A stretch of 64,000 bases of DNA from Thermoplasmata archaeon (GCA_022750195.1 JAKIWE010000001.1:618672-682671), one strand, 5' to 3'; shown: positions 7,123-15,780, numbered from the stretch's first letter. Made by a program: numbers and translations. The notes: generated from the letters alone by a model not told the origin.

Positions 7123-9705
7123 GTGAATCGCAACGTGGCGCTGCCCACGCGCAGCCGGAGCTCGCACTCCGCGACGCCGACGACCGCCGACCTCGAACAG
7201 GCGAAGGAAGACGCCCTCCTTCAACTCCGTATCGGCCGGTCGGCCCATTACTACACCGTCATCGTGGCGGCGGCCCTCCTGCTCGACGGCTTCCTGGAAC
7301 TGTTGCTCCCCTCGAACTTCCTCGCCTCCACGCCGTTCTTTGGGAACCGATGGTTCCTCCTTCCTCCGATCGTCGCGGGGGTCTACCTCGGGATCTTCGG
7401 CCTACGCTCTAAGTGGGAGGTCTTCCAGATGTGGCCGTGGGAGTCCCACTTCTCCCTCACCGTCGCCGGGGCGGCCCTGAGCCTCTTCGCGGCGTTCCTC
7501 TACTTCGCCGCGATCTTCCACTTCGGCCCGACCGCGAATCTCCCGCTGCTCCCCTGGTTCTATCCGGTGGCGCTCGCGGTGATCGCGCTCCCGCTCGCCG
7601 CCCTGAGCCTCACCTGGGGCGAGTGGAGTCGCCACAAGACCGGGGCTTTCGCCGCCTCGTTGCTTCCCGTCCCGATCGCCTTCGCATTGTACTACCCGGC
7701 CAGCGCGGCGACCGCCGCGAACGAGCTCGCGGTAACGCTGTTCGCGAGCGCGGTGCTGTTCCAGATGTCCGGCTCGTTCCTTCACCTCACCTCCTCGGGC
7801 ACCGACGTCCAGGAGCGCCAGGTGATCAGCTCCGGACAGAACCGGATCGTCCAGCTCGCCCAGTCGATCCAGGAGCAGCAGGAGGCGCTCCGGTTCCGCG
7901 AGACCTCGCTGAGCAAGCGGCAGGCCGAGATCGACACCGGCGAGGCGACCCTTCGCCGGTCGTCGGAGGCGCTCGAGGACCAACGTCAGCGCGTCATGAC
8001 CATGGAGGCCGGGATCGACCATCGCGACCAAGAGCTCGCCCAGCGCGAGCGTGACTTCGAGGTGCGAACGGCCGAGACCAACGCCGCCACCTTGACCCTC
8101 GAGAACCGGAAGTCCGAGCTCGACGTTCGCGACGAGGAGGTCACGACCCGCCTCGCGCGCATCACCGACCGCGAGCAGCGCGCCGTCACCAAGGAGGCGG
8201 CCGTAGCGCAGCGCGAGGCGGAGTTCGGTTCCAAGCATGGAAACCTTGACGCCCGCGAGATCCAGCTCAAGGAGTGGGAGAACCGTCTCTCCTCGCGCCA
8301 GCTCGAGGTTGATGCGAAGACCGGCGAATTGCTCCAGCGGGAGAGCGAGCTCCGCACCACGGCGGTCGCTCCGGCCGCCCCGGCCGGTAGCGCCGATTTG
8401 GCCCGCGTGCAGGACGTGGAGCAGCGCGAGACCCAGCTCGGCCGACTGAAGATCGTTCTCGACGAGCAGAACGCGAACCTTGGCCGGAAGGCCAAGGATC
8501 TCGAGCGCCTGCTCCTCGAGTCCCAACGCTCGGCGGGAGAGGTCGCACGGCGCGAGGAGGCGCTCACCGCTCGCCAGATCGCTCTCGAACGCCAGGAGAC
8601 CGACCTGCGCGACCGGGTCGAGGTCGGGAGCGCCACCCGAGAGAAGTTCTCGACCGCCCTTCGAGGGTTCGAGGAGCGCGCCAAGGAGCTCGAGGTGCGC
8701 GAGGCCGAGCTCCGGGCCCGGTCCTCCGAGATCGGCCGCCTGTCGATGGCCGCGAGCCAGAAGGAAGCGGCCGTCAAGACGATGGAGGCCAAGATAGCCG
8801 CCGACCGAAGCTCGATCGAGAAGCTCGAGCGCCAGGTCCGTGAACGGGAGCTGTCCGTTGAATCGCGCTCGGCGGAGATCTCGATCCGGCCAAGTGCGGG
8901 CGGGGCAGGCCCCGCTCAGCCCGGCATCCGACTCGCCGGCGCGGACGCCTCGGAGAGCCTGCTCCGACCCCCGGTGACTCGCCAGCCTGACCGGATCCCC
9001 TCGGGCACCAACCGGCTCGACGACCTGCTCCTCGGTGGGCTAACACCCCGAACGCATCTGCTTGTCGTGGGGCCGCCGTTCACGGAGAAGGAGATGATCC
9101 TGTACGCGTTCATCGCGCAGGGCCTCCGCGACGGTCAGTCGGCGGTGTTGATCACCGCTGCCCAGTCGCCCGCCGAGATCGAACAGAAGATCGGCGTGCT
9201 GTTGCCTCAGTTCAAGGAGTTCGCGCAGCGCGGGAAGGTGCTGTGGATCGACGCCTCCGGCCCGTCGGCTGTTCCCAGCCGCGGGGCCGCCGCCGTCAAG
9301 GGACCCTCCGACCACGCGGGCATCCTCAGCGCGCTCGTAGCGGCGGTGAACAAGGCCGAGGCCGCCGGAGCGAAGACCGTGCGGGTCGGCTTCCTGGGCC
9401 TCTCCGCCACCTTGGCGCACGCGGACGAGAAGACGGGGCACGTCTTTGTGCAGAACCTCGTCGGCATCCTCAAAGGACGCAATGCTCTCGTCGTCTACGC
9501 GGTCGACCGCGGTGCGGTCAGCGAGCCGCAGATCCAGACGATCCAAGGGCGGGTCGACGGCGCCATCGAGGTCAAGATCGAGCGCGGCCGCTCCTACCTG
9601 ACGGTCCAGGGACTAGGCGAGGTCGCGAGCCGCGAGTGGATCGAGTTCCGCGCCACCGGTCGAGGCCTCGTCATCGGCTCCTTCTCGCTCGAGCGAATCC
9701 GCTAG
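7123..9705 (+). CDS. membrane-anchored coiled-coil protein with C-terminal KaiC/RecA-like domain
   Basis: About 860 residues in three blocks. Residues ~45-220 contain five or six membrane helices. Residues ~230-610 form a very long charged coiled coil rich in R/E/Q heptads (for example RREEALTARQIALERQE). Residues ~625-860 are a KaiC-like RecA domain opening RIPSGTNRLDDLLLGGLTPRTHLLVVG. The Walker A loop reads GPPFTEKEM instead of GPPGTGKT: the lysine remains but the preceding Gly and following Thr/Ser are lost, so ATP binding is doubtful. The segment ALVVYAVDRGAV occupies the Walker B-like strand. I chose GTG 7123 because a GGGTGGGGGG stretch precedes it; TTG 7078 is an alternative. Possible roles are membrane scaffolding or signalling. 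Confidence 0.72.
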   Translation: MNRNVALPTRSRSSHSATPTTADLEQAKEDALLQLRIGRSAHYYTVIVAAALLLDGFLELLLPSNFLASTPFFGNRWFLLPPIVAGVYLGIFGLRSKWEVFQMWPWESHFSLTVAGAALSLFAAFLYFAAIFHFGPTANLPLLPWFYPVALAVIALPLAALSLTWGEWSRHKTGAFAASLLPVPIAFALYYPASAATAANELAVTLFASAVLFQMSGSFLHLTSSGTDVQERQVISSGQNRIVQLAQSIQEQQEALRFRETSLSKRQAEIDTGEATLRRSSEALEDQRQRVMTMEAGIDHRDQELAQRERDFEVRTAETNAATLTLENRKSELDVRDEEVTTRLARITDREQRAVTKEAAVAQREAEFGSKHGNLDAREIQLKEWENRLSSRQLEVDAKTGELLQRESELRTTAVAPAAPAGSADLARVQDVEQRETQLGRLKIVLDEQNANLGRKAKDLERLLLESQRSAGEVARREEALTARQIALERQETDLRDRVEVGSATREKFSTALRGFEERAKELEVREAELRARSSEIGRLSMAASQKEAAVKTMEAKIAADRSSIEKLERQVRERELSVESRSAEISIRPSAGGAGPAQPGIRLAGADASESLLRPPVTRQPDRIPSGTNRLDDLLLGGLTPRTHLLVVGPPFTEKEMILYAFIAQGLRDGQSAVLITAAQSPAEIEQKIGVLLPQFKEFAQRGKVLWIDASGPSAVPSRGAAAVKGPSDHAGILSALVAAVNKAEAAGAKTVRVGFLGLSATLAHADEKTGHVFVQNLVGILKGRNALVVYAVDRGAVSEPQIQTIQGRVDGAIEVKIERGRSYLTVQGLGEVASREWIEFRATGRGLVIGSFSLERIR

Positions 9706-9800
9706 AGGGGGACCGGTCGACGGACGGCCTGACTCCGGGCTTGCGCGCGCCCGCCGGGCCGCCCTCGGGCGCGCCCGGCTGGTGGCGGCGGCGATGGGAG

Positions 9801-10442
9801 TTGACCTCCCCCACGGTTCGGGAGGGCCTCGTCACGGGCCTCCTGTTCGGCGCGATCGTCTTCCTTTGGAGTGCGGTATCGCTGGGGATCGAGCTAGCGT
9901 ACGGCGACCGACTCCGCGCCGGGACGCTACCCGGCGCGAGCTTCGGGTTTCTCGACGGCCTCTGGCACCTGGCGACCGGCTTCCTCGCCGCCCTGCCTGC
10001 GCGGCAACGAACGTTGCTCTGGGCCGCCCCGGCGCTGTCGCTCGGCCTCGACGTCGACCATCTTTTCGGGAGCGTCCTTCCTACCGTGATCATTCGACCG
10101 GCGCACGATCTCTTCCTCCTCGCGATCTTGGCCACCGTCCTGTTTGCTGCGCGGGGACGGTTTGGGATGTTGGCCGCGGTGGCGGCCGTGCTCGTCCACC
10201 TCGGGGTCGACGGCGGGAGCTTCCCGTTCTTTGCCCCCGCCTCTCTGGTCGCCTACCCGCTAGCCTACCCCGTGCAGCTGGCACTCATCGTCCTCGCGGT
10301 GGTCCTCTTCTTCCTCGCCGTGCATCCCATCGCGAAGCTCCGAGACCGTCCCTCCTTCCTGCGGGTCGTCGTGTCGATTGCCGTCCTCGCCGGACTTCTG
10401 GTCCTCATCCCCACCGGTTTCGCCGGATTCACCTCGAACTGA
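9801..10442 (+). CDS. membrane protein, YdjM/DUF457-like putative metal-dependent hydrolase
   Basis: A hydrophobic protein of about 213 residues with five or six membrane helices. Between helices it carries LSLGLDVDHLFGS, RPAHDLFLLAILATVL and AVLVHLGVDGGSFPFFAP. The pattern of D.DH, then H(D/G), then HLxxD within membrane helices resembles the YdjM (DUF457) inner-membrane hydrolase family, where those acidic and His residues are thought to bind metal. The start is uncertain: TTG 9801 has a GATGGGAG ribosome-binding-like stretch directly upstream, and no ATG is in frame before the first helix. It is probably cotranscribed with the KaiC-like gene. Confidence 0.5.
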   Translation: MTSPTVREGLVTGLLFGAIVFLWSAVSLGIELAYGDRLRAGTLPGASFGFLDGLWHLATGFLAALPARQRTLLWAAPALSLGLDVDHLFGSVLPTVIIRPAHDLFLLAILATVLFAARGRFGMLAAVAAVLVHLGVDGGSFPFFAPASLVAYPLAYPVQLALIVLAVVLFFLAVHPIAKLRDRPSFLRVVVSIAVLAGLLVLIPTGFAGFTSN

Positions 10443-10475
10443 CCGGGGTCGGGACCGGGAGGGTCCCTGCTGCTG

Positions 10476-11414
10476 TCAGGACCGATCGAGGGGCGAGGAG
10501 GGCACCGAACTGGCGACGGCGTCCGCGCTCCATCCCGCGGCGTGGGGTTTCGGGGCATCGTGGACCGCCATGATCCCGGGCAGGCTGCGGAGGTTCCGGT
10601 AGAGCAAGGTTCCGAGAACGACCACCACGGCGATCGTGAGGGTATCGGCGACCGCGACCGACATCAGCTTGAGCTTGATCAGGACGCTGTTGAGACCGTA
10701 CGCCACGATCACTCCGTCGGCCTCCATCACGACGGCTCGGAAGAAGTCTCGAGAGAAGCGCGTCAGGAGAAGGGTGCCCAGCGGAACGCCGATGAGCACC
10801 GGGATCAAGAGCGAAGGGATCAGGGCGCTCGCCGAGGGGGTAAAGTAACCGAGGGAAAGGTAGCTCACGGCCGTGAACGACGCCTCGGCCGTCCGGACCT
10901 GGGCCATGACGCACCGGAACTGGTCCTTGCTGAGGCCCTGGTTCCGCCAGAACAGCGCGAGGGGCGGGCCCGAGATCGTGGTGAGCGAGTAGAGGAATCC
11001 GATGCCGGTGCCCACGAACGGGCCGGTCTGGCGCTCCCGGCGCAGCGGTCGAGCAACCCCCAGGAGTTGCAGGACGATGAGCGGGAGTAGGGCCGCGTAC
11101 ACGATGAGGCGGACCGAGGTCGACGCCAGGACGTTGAGGAGGATCGAACCGGCGATCACGCCCGGCAACAGGCCCCCGATCACCGGCCAGGCGCGGGGCC
11201 ACATCGCCCTGAAGATCTTCCGCTCCCGAACCAGAAGGGTCGCGTTGACGGCGAGCTCGACGAGCACGAGGGCAGGGTTCAACACCTTGTTCGTGGTGAA
11301 GAACAGCGCGATCGGGGTGACCGTCGACGAGAATCCGTAGCCGATCGCCCCGTTTAGGACGGCCGCGAAGAACGCCAGGACGGCGATCGGAACGTTGAAC
11401 GTCGGCAGGTCCAT
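10476..11414 (-). CDS. TauE/SafE-family anion permease
   Basis: A 312-residue membrane protein with eight or nine hydrophobic helices. The N-terminal VLAFFAAVLNGAIGYGFSSTVTPIALFF is the first half of the TauE/SafE repeat, and the middle GTGIGFLYSLTTISGPPLALFWRNQGLSKDQFR is the second, with the usual G.xSG.PP motif. The family exports or imports sulfite, sulfoacetate or other small organic anions. The ComA gene at 22-23 kb concerns sulfonates too, but there is no direct link. An A/T-rich TTTAGATA-like box lies about 30 nt before the ATG. It converges with the upstream membrane protein gene. Confidence 0.78.
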   Translation of the reverse strand: MDLPTFNVPIAVLAFFAAVLNGAIGYGFSSTVTPIALFFTTNKVLNPALVLVELAVNATLLVRERKIFRAMWPRAWPVIGGLLPGVIAGSILLNVLASTSVRLIVYAALLPLIVLQLLGVARPLRRERQTGPFVGTGIGFLYSLTTISGPPLALFWRNQGLSKDQFRCVMAQVRTAEASFTAVSYLSLGYFTPSASALIPSLLIPVLIGVPLGTLLLTRFSRDFFRAVVMEADGVIVAYGLNSVLIKLKLMSVAVADTLTIAVVVVLGTLLYRNLRSLPGIMAVHDAPKPHAAGWSADAVASSVPSSPLDRS

Positions 11415-11638
11415 GGAGGGTAAAACGAACGGGAGTGGACTACGTATCTAAACGTATCTGAGCGCGCGAATTCGGGGGGATACCGCGCGTTTCCTCGCGC
11501 ACATTGTCTGTCACCGCGCCGCACGGACCGGCCCTCGTTTCTCCGTAGACGCTCAGGTCCGCCGCGTGGGAGTACCGTGCGTTCACAGCGTCACGCGCTT
11601 CTGGCCGCAGTCGGGCGGCCGCCTAGTGAGCCGCGACG

Positions 11639-12910
11639 CTAGGCCGCCCTAGCACCGCGACGAGGCGGAATCGCAATCGTGCGCTCGATCGCGTGCGCGG
11701 CGCGCGCGGCGCTCCGACGGGCCGCCGCCACGCTCGTACCTCGAGCCACAACGACCCCGAGGCGCCGCTCCGGGTAGGCCTCGGGTTTGCCGAACAGGAA
11801 GACGCGCACGCCGGGTTCGCCCAACGCCTGGTCGAGGCCGCCGAACCCAGGGGACCAGCCTACCTCCGATCCTAGGACGACGTGGGCCGCCGCCGGGACG
11901 ACGGGTTCGGGACCCTTGTAGGGAAGACCCAGCACCGCGCGCGCATGAAGCGCGAACTCGCTGTTCCACTGGCTGCCGAGCGTCACGAGGCCCGTGTCGT
12001 GGGGGCGCGGGGAGACTTCGCTGAAGTAGACCCGCTCCCCCTTCACGAAACACTCGACGCCGAAGACCCCGACGCCCCCGAGGAGGTCGGTGACTTTCTT
12101 CGCGACGGTGTTGAGCCCGTGTACTACCTTCGGCGTCAAGCCCGCGGGTTGCCAGCTCTCGTGGTAGACGGTCGAGGGTCGAGAGTGCCCGATCGGTTCG
12201 AGGGCCGTCGTCCCGAGTCGCCCGGAGGAGAGGTAATGGCGCACCGTGAGCGCGGTCACCTCCAGGTCAAAGTCGATCGACTCCTCGATCATCACGCGTC
12301 GATTCGGCACTCGGCCGTGCCGCGTCGCTTCCCGGTACGCGCGTTCGATCCCGCGGGCGCTCTGGACTCGGGTCATGCCGTGGCCGGAGCTGCTGACGAG
12401 CGCCTTGACGAAGCACGGGTAGCCGATCTCCCGAGCGGCCCGTCGTGCCTCGTCCACCGTGTCGGCGAGAAGGTAGTGCGAGGTTCGGACACGCCCCGTC
12501 TCCGCGGCGAGCCGTCGGATCCGTTCCCGGTTCATCGTGATCCGGGTCGCCGACGCGTTCGGCACCACGGCGAAGCCGTCCTCTTGCAACCGCACGAGCT
12601 CGGTCGTGTCAATCTGCTCGATCTCGGGCACGATCACGTCCGGCTGTTCGCGTTCGACGATCGCCCGGAGCGCTCGGCCGTCGGTCATCGGTACCACGTG
12701 GCTCCGGTGCGCGACGTGCATCGCCGGAGCGTTCGCGTACCGGTCGACCGCGATCACCTCCGCGCCGAGGCGGATCGCCTCGATAGCCACTTCGCGCCCG
12801 ATCTCTCCGCTCCCGAGCAGGAGGAGCTTCGCGGCGTTGCGTGCGAGCGGCGTGCCGAGCGAACGCCGGAATCGAACTTTGGGCTCCGACCCTCCGTCCG
12901 ACTCGGGCAT
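11639..12910 (-). CDS. purT: formate-dependent phosphoribosylglycinamide formyltransferase (GAR transformylase 2)
   Basis: A 423-residue ATP-grasp enzyme for the third step of purine synthesis, using formate and ATP to formylate GAR. Landmarks are the N-terminal nucleotide-binding LLLLGSGEIGREVAIEAIRLGAEVIAVDRY, DVIVPEIEQIDTTELVRLQE, the ATP-grasp segment YPCFVKALVSSSGHGMTRV, the metal-binding region VFGVECFVKGERVYFSEVSPRPHDTGLVTL, and a C-terminal LGVVVARG. Length and order match PurT, and PurT is common in archaea that lack folate-dependent PurN. The first ~30 residues are extra. The stop codon overlaps an imperfect GGGCGGC/GCCGCCC inverted repeat that could act in termination. Confidence 0.9.
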   Translation of the reverse strand: MPESDGGSEPKVRFRRSLGTPLARNAAKLLLLGSGEIGREVAIEAIRLGAEVIAVDRYANAPAMHVAHRSHVVPMTDGRALRAIVEREQPDVIVPEIEQIDTTELVRLQEDGFAVVPNASATRITMNRERIRRLAAETGRVRTSHYLLADTVDEARRAAREIGYPCFVKALVSSSGHGMTRVQSARGIERAYREATRHGRVPNRRVMIEESIDFDLEVTALTVRHYLSSGRLGTTALEPIGHSRPSTVYHESWQPAGLTPKVVHGLNTVAKKVTDLLGGVGVFGVECFVKGERVYFSEVSPRPHDTGLVTLGSQWNSEFALHARAVLGLPYKGPEPVVPAAAHVVLGSEVGWSPGFGGLDQALGEPGVRVFLFGKPEAYPERRLGVVVARGTSVAAARRSAARAAHAIERTIAIPPRRGARAA

Positions 12911-12944
12911 GCTCCACCTCGCCCGACCGGTCGCTCGTCCCGGG

Positions 12945-13256
12945 CTACTCTTCGCCCATGGCGCGGGGCTTCGGGATGACCTTCGGCTGTTCGGCGTCGG
13001 TGGGCATCCCGGTCTTCCCTTCGACGATGTCGCAATCCTGCCAGTTGATCCCGACGGTCACCTTCGGGAACGCGACCTTCAACGTGTAGCTGGCGAGCTT
13101 CCCCACGACCATCCCGGAGGCTCCCTCGACCAGGTTCGGGTTCATGATCGAGAGGTCGCGCGTGAGGACGACGCGGGTCCGGCCGAAGATGATGCGGCTG
13201 AGCTCGCCTCGATCTTTCATCGGTTCGGACTCGGAGAGCGAGCCGATAGTGCGCAT
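12945..13256 (-). CDS. conserved-looking hypothetical protein (103 aa)
   Basis: I do not recognise the family. The protein runs MRTIGSLSESEPMKDRGEL..., a beta-rich middle (RIIFGRTRVVLTRDLSIMNP, then VVGKLASYTLKVAFPKVTVG), and a charged proline-containing tail ending PKPRAMGEE. No signal peptide, membrane helix or metal motif is visible. The start was set at 13256 because a TTACAAATA box is centred 34 nt upstream. It shares that box with the divergent small gene on the plus strand, so the two may be coexpressed. It is likely a cytosolic single-domain protein. Confidence 0.5.
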   Translation of the reverse strand: MRTIGSLSESEPMKDRGELSRIIFGRTRVVLTRDLSIMNPNLVEGASGMVVGKLASYTLKVAFPKVTVGINWQDCDIVEGKTGMPTDAEQPKVIPKPRAMGEE

Positions 13257-13285
13257 AAAACGGCTCCCAAGACGCTCGGAAAGGG

Positions 13286-13294
13286 TATTTGTAA
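13286..13294. promoter_or_regulatory. shared TATA-like box of a divergent pair
   Basis: TATTTGTAA (reverse TTACAAATA) is centred 34 nt before the minus-strand ATG at 13256 and 37 nt before the plus-strand ATG at 13327. The symmetric spacing suggests a bidirectional core promoter giving two nearly leaderless transcripts. Confidence 0.45.
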
Positions 13295-13326
13295 GGACCT
13301 CGGTAACCACCCCTCGCCGGAGTGTC

Positions 13327-13536
13327 ATGGTGGACACGGGTGCGAGACCCGAGAAGCACGACAAGACGGTCCACCTGCGCATCGACCCGAATGACGAAAA
13401 CACGACTCTCGAAGACGTCCTTGCGAAGATCGGCGAGCTCCAGCGCAAGCACCCGGACCGGGAAGTCTTCTTCGACGGGGACGAGTATGCCATCTGCTCG
13501 CGACCCCGCCGGCCGAGGGCCACCGTCACCCACTGA
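13327..13536 (+). CDS. small acidic/basic hypothetical protein (69 aa)
   Basis: No family is recognised. The sequence has a short beta strand HDKTVHLRIDPND, an amphipathic helix LEDVLAKIGELQRKH, then REVFFDGDEYAICSRPRR, a compact alpha/beta layout. It overlaps the 5' end of the triosephosphate isomerase gene by 50 nt in another frame, so the two are cotranscribed and probably translationally coupled. A TATA-like box 37 nt upstream supports its start. The composition is native-looking, so I regard it as a real small protein. Confidence 0.55.
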   Translation: MVDTGARPEKHDKTVHLRIDPNDENTTLEDVLAKIGELQRKHPDREVFFDGDEYAICSRPRRPRATVTH

Positions 13537-14218
13537 GCTCGCGCCGCTCGGCGAACGGCTGTTCCTGCTGAACCTCAAGTCGTACCCCGCGTGTTTGGGC
13601 GACGCCGCGCTCGAGCTCGGGCGCCTTCTCGAGGAGGCCGCGGCCTCTGCTGGCGTCCCAGCGGCGATCGCCCCCGCCGCCCCAGATCTTGGACGCCTCG
13701 CAAGCGAGCTCACGATCCCCGTGCTCGCCCAGCACGTGGACCCGTTCGACCCGGGCGCGCGGACCGGCTACGTCGTCCCGGAGGCGGTCCTCGCGGCCGG
13801 CGGCCGAGGCTCGCTCCTCAATCATTCGGAGCACCGGCTCGCGCCGCCGGAGGTCGCTGAAGCCACCACGCGGCTCCACGCGATCGGGCTCGCGGTCGTC
13901 GTCTGCGCGCAAGACGTCGACGACGCTCGGCTGCTGGCGGGGGTCCACCCGGCGTACTTGGCCGTAGAACCGCCGGAGCTCATCGGGGGTGACCGTTCGG
14001 TCTCCATGGCCCGACCAGAGGTGATCTCCGGAAGCGTCGCGGCCGTCCGCAGCGTCGCGCCGGCGACGCGGGTCCTCTGCGGCGCGGGGGTCCACAGTTC
14101 CGAGGACGTACGACGCGCTCTCGAGCTGGGTAGTCACGGCGTCCTGGTCGCCAGCGCGGTGACCCGATCGAGCGACCCCGCGCTCGCTCTCTCCGAGCTG
14201 CTGTCGGGATTCTCCTAG
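13487..14218 (+). CDS. tpiA: triosephosphate isomerase (archaeal type)
   Basis: This enzyme interconverts dihydroxyacetone phosphate and glyceraldehyde 3-phosphate in glycolysis and gluconeogenesis. The catalytic set is visible: Asn29 and Lys31 in LLNLKSY, His113 in SLLNHSEHR, and Glu161 in LAVEPPELIG, followed by the phosphate-binding CGAGVHSSEDVRRALELGSHGVLVASAVT. The enzyme is short, as in archaea. The first 20 residues are an extra Arg/Pro-rich segment, so a start closer to 13540 is possible. ATG 13487 lies inside the preceding small gene (50-nt overlap), suggesting coupling. Confidence 0.9.
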   Translation: MPSARDPAGRGPPSPTELAPLGERLFLLNLKSYPACLGDAALELGRLLEEAAASAGVPAAIAPAAPDLGRLASELTIPVLAQHVDPFDPGARTGYVVPEAVLAAGGRGSLLNHSEHRLAPPEVAEATTRLHAIGLAVVVCAQDVDDARLLAGVHPAYLAVEPPELIGGDRSVSMARPEVISGSVAAVRSVAPATRVLCGAGVHSSEDVRRALELGSHGVLVASAVTRSSDPALALSELLSGFS

Positions 14219-14239
14219 CCGCGGGGCCGCTGGCCGAGC

Positions 14240-15328
14240 TCAACCTGACCGGCCGCACCCGAGGGAGGCCGCCGAGGGAGCCGCTGTCAGAAGGTGAAGG
14301 CAGTACGAGCTTTCGGTCCAATTGTAGTTGAGCGCGGCGCTCCCGTTAACGGTCTCTTCGGAGCCGAGGTTGACCTGGTCGAGATAGAACTGCGAGAATC
14401 CGCCGGTCGGGCCGGTCCAACAGCTCACGGAGGGCATCAGCTGCTCGACGCTCGCGAGGACCTGGCTCAGGTCGACGCCGACCGTTCCGGCGGCGAGCCC
14501 GGTCGACGAAACTCCCCGAAAAGCGTAGTCGAACGTCAGGAGCGGGCTCGTGCCGTTGTGGGGCGCGTGGCACCAGTAGCCGACGTCCCACCGCTCGCTG
14601 GAGACGACCCCGTTGACCAGCGTCGGCATCGAGTACGGGCTGAAGGCGAGCGGATAGATCACGTGGTGGTCGAACCAGACCATCACCTCGATGAACGGCC
14701 CCTGCTCGAACGCCGGCGGGAGCGTCTGGGTGAGGAAGTCGTCGAACGAGTAGTCGTTCCCTCGCGCGACGCTCGGGTTCGGCGGGTGGTAGGAGTAGCT
14801 CACCGTGCCCCAGACGTTGCTCCCGACCACGGAAGCGACCGTCGCCGGCAGGCTCCAATGGGACGATTGGGGCGTGTAGGTCGTGGCTGAGCCCCCCCAC
14901 GCCTCGACGCCGTAAGAGATCTCAGGGTAGGAGAACCAGCCCCCCGAACCTCCGACCTGGCTCCAGTTGACGTAGTTGAGCACGGAGCCGTCGTTCGCGT
15001 TGTAGCAAAGCCCGACCGAGCCGGAGGTGCCGGCGGGAACGCTGAACGTGTTCGCCTCCAGCGACCCGTTGTCGAGCGACTTCGTCGGCACCCCGGCGCC
15101 GGGAGTGGCTACGACGCAGCCGGGGGCTATCCCGGCCGCGGGGAGAATGTCGATCTCCCCAGTAAACGGTGGAGCGTGAGCCGCAGCACCACGGTGGGCG
15201 AAGTACGGCCGAACCACGTAGTAGCCGACGGCGGCAACGAGGAGGACGACCACGACCAGTCCGACGGCGAGAGCCGTCGAGCTCCCCCCGCGGGCCTTGC
15301 CGATTCGGTGGGTGCCGTCCGCTATCAT
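14240..15328 (-). CDS. membrane-anchored GH12-like glycoside hydrolase (putative endoglucanase)
   Basis: A 362-residue protein. A basic N-terminus is followed by one membrane helix (TALAVGLVVVVLLVAAVGYYV, ~18-38), so the rest faces outside. The extracellular part is rich in Trp, Tyr and Ser. It contains GPFIEVMVWFDHHV, where Glu214 sits as the nucleophile does in GH12 (EIMIW-like), and YLDQVNLGSEETVNGSAAL, where Glu324 sits as the acid/base does (Q.G.E.F.G pattern). NVWGTVSYSYHP fits another conserved strand. GH12 enzymes cut beta-1,4-glucans and occur in Pyrococcus and Sulfolobus. The gene has a TATA-like box about 27 nt before the ATG. The family call is an inference from motifs. Confidence 0.55.
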   Translation of the reverse strand: MIADGTHRIGKARGGSSTALAVGLVVVVLLVAAVGYYVVRPYFAHRGAAAHAPPFTGEIDILPAAGIAPGCVVATPGAGVPTKSLDNGSLEANTFSVPAGTSGSVGLCYNANDGSVLNYVNWSQVGGSGGWFSYPEISYGVEAWGGSATTYTPQSSHWSLPATVASVVGSNVWGTVSYSYHPPNPSVARGNDYSFDDFLTQTLPPAFEQGPFIEVMVWFDHHVIYPLAFSPYSMPTLVNGVVSSERWDVGYWCHAPHNGTSPLLTFDYAFRGVSSTGLAAGTVGVDLSQVLASVEQLMPSVSCWTGPTGGFSQFYLDQVNLGSEETVNGSAALNYNWTESSYCLHLLTAAPSAASLGCGRSG

Positions 15329-15351
15329 CGAGAGAGAACTCCGGGGCGCAC

Positions 15352-15361
15352 GGTATTTTCG
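15352..15361 (-). promoter_or_regulatory. TATA-like box of the GH12-like gene
   Basis: CGAAAATACC (minus strand) is centred about 28 nt before the ATG at 15328, predicting a leaderless or near-leaderless mRNA. Confidence 0.42.
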
Positions 15362-15447
15362 ATGTTCGGTCTCCCCGGTTACTACCTACCCGTTCGCCGT
15401 GCTTTGCAGCGAGCGGTCGCCTCCGCGCGAACTGCCGAGTTCCGGCG

Positions 15448-15780
15448 CTAGCGAACGGCCCCGAGGACCCTGGGCGCGAGATCCGGCGGGGAATCCTCCG
15501 CCACGCGGGCCGCATCGTCCAGGTCGAAGATCCTCGGCAGGTGGGAGTCGCAGATCCCAAAGACGCGCCACGCCAGCACGGGACCTTGCGCGGCCGCGCC
15601 CTGACGGTAGACCATCACGTCGAACGCGGGGGTCTGGCCGCAGTCCGATCGCGCTACCACTTCCCCTCCCGCATACACCTCCCAACCGTAGGTCATCGCC
15701 TCGGACAGCTCGCAGACCTGTCCGTTGCGAGGGGCATGCTCTTCGAACTCTCCGGACGAATTCGGCTTGGTGGCGTGCAT
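15448..15780 (-). CDS. hypothetical protein (110 aa)
   Basis: No family recognised. The protein begins MHATKPNSSGEFEEHAPRNG and has a beta-rich middle (YGWEVYAGGEVVARSDCG, then AFDVMVYRQ, then PVLAWRVFGICDSHLP). Two cysteines (DCGQ and GICD) are spaced far apart. It ends with a charged region. No membrane helix or signal peptide is visible, so it is probably cytosolic. A clear AATTATACC box 28 nt before the ATG supports it as a real, leaderless gene. It lies 119 nt upstream of the GH12-like gene on the same strand, but each has its own promoter. Confidence 0.5.
   Translation of the reverse strand: MHATKPNSSGEFEEHAPRNGQVCELSEAMTYGWEVYAGGEVVARSDCGQTPAFDVMVYRQGAAAQGPVLAWRVFGICDSHLPRIFDLDDAARVAEDSPPDLAPRVLGAVR

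Noticed and set aside
7123..9705. A KaiABC circadian-clock system.
   Set aside because: Only one degenerate KaiC-like domain is present, with a membrane anchor and no KaiA or KaiB partner; the clock idea is not supported.
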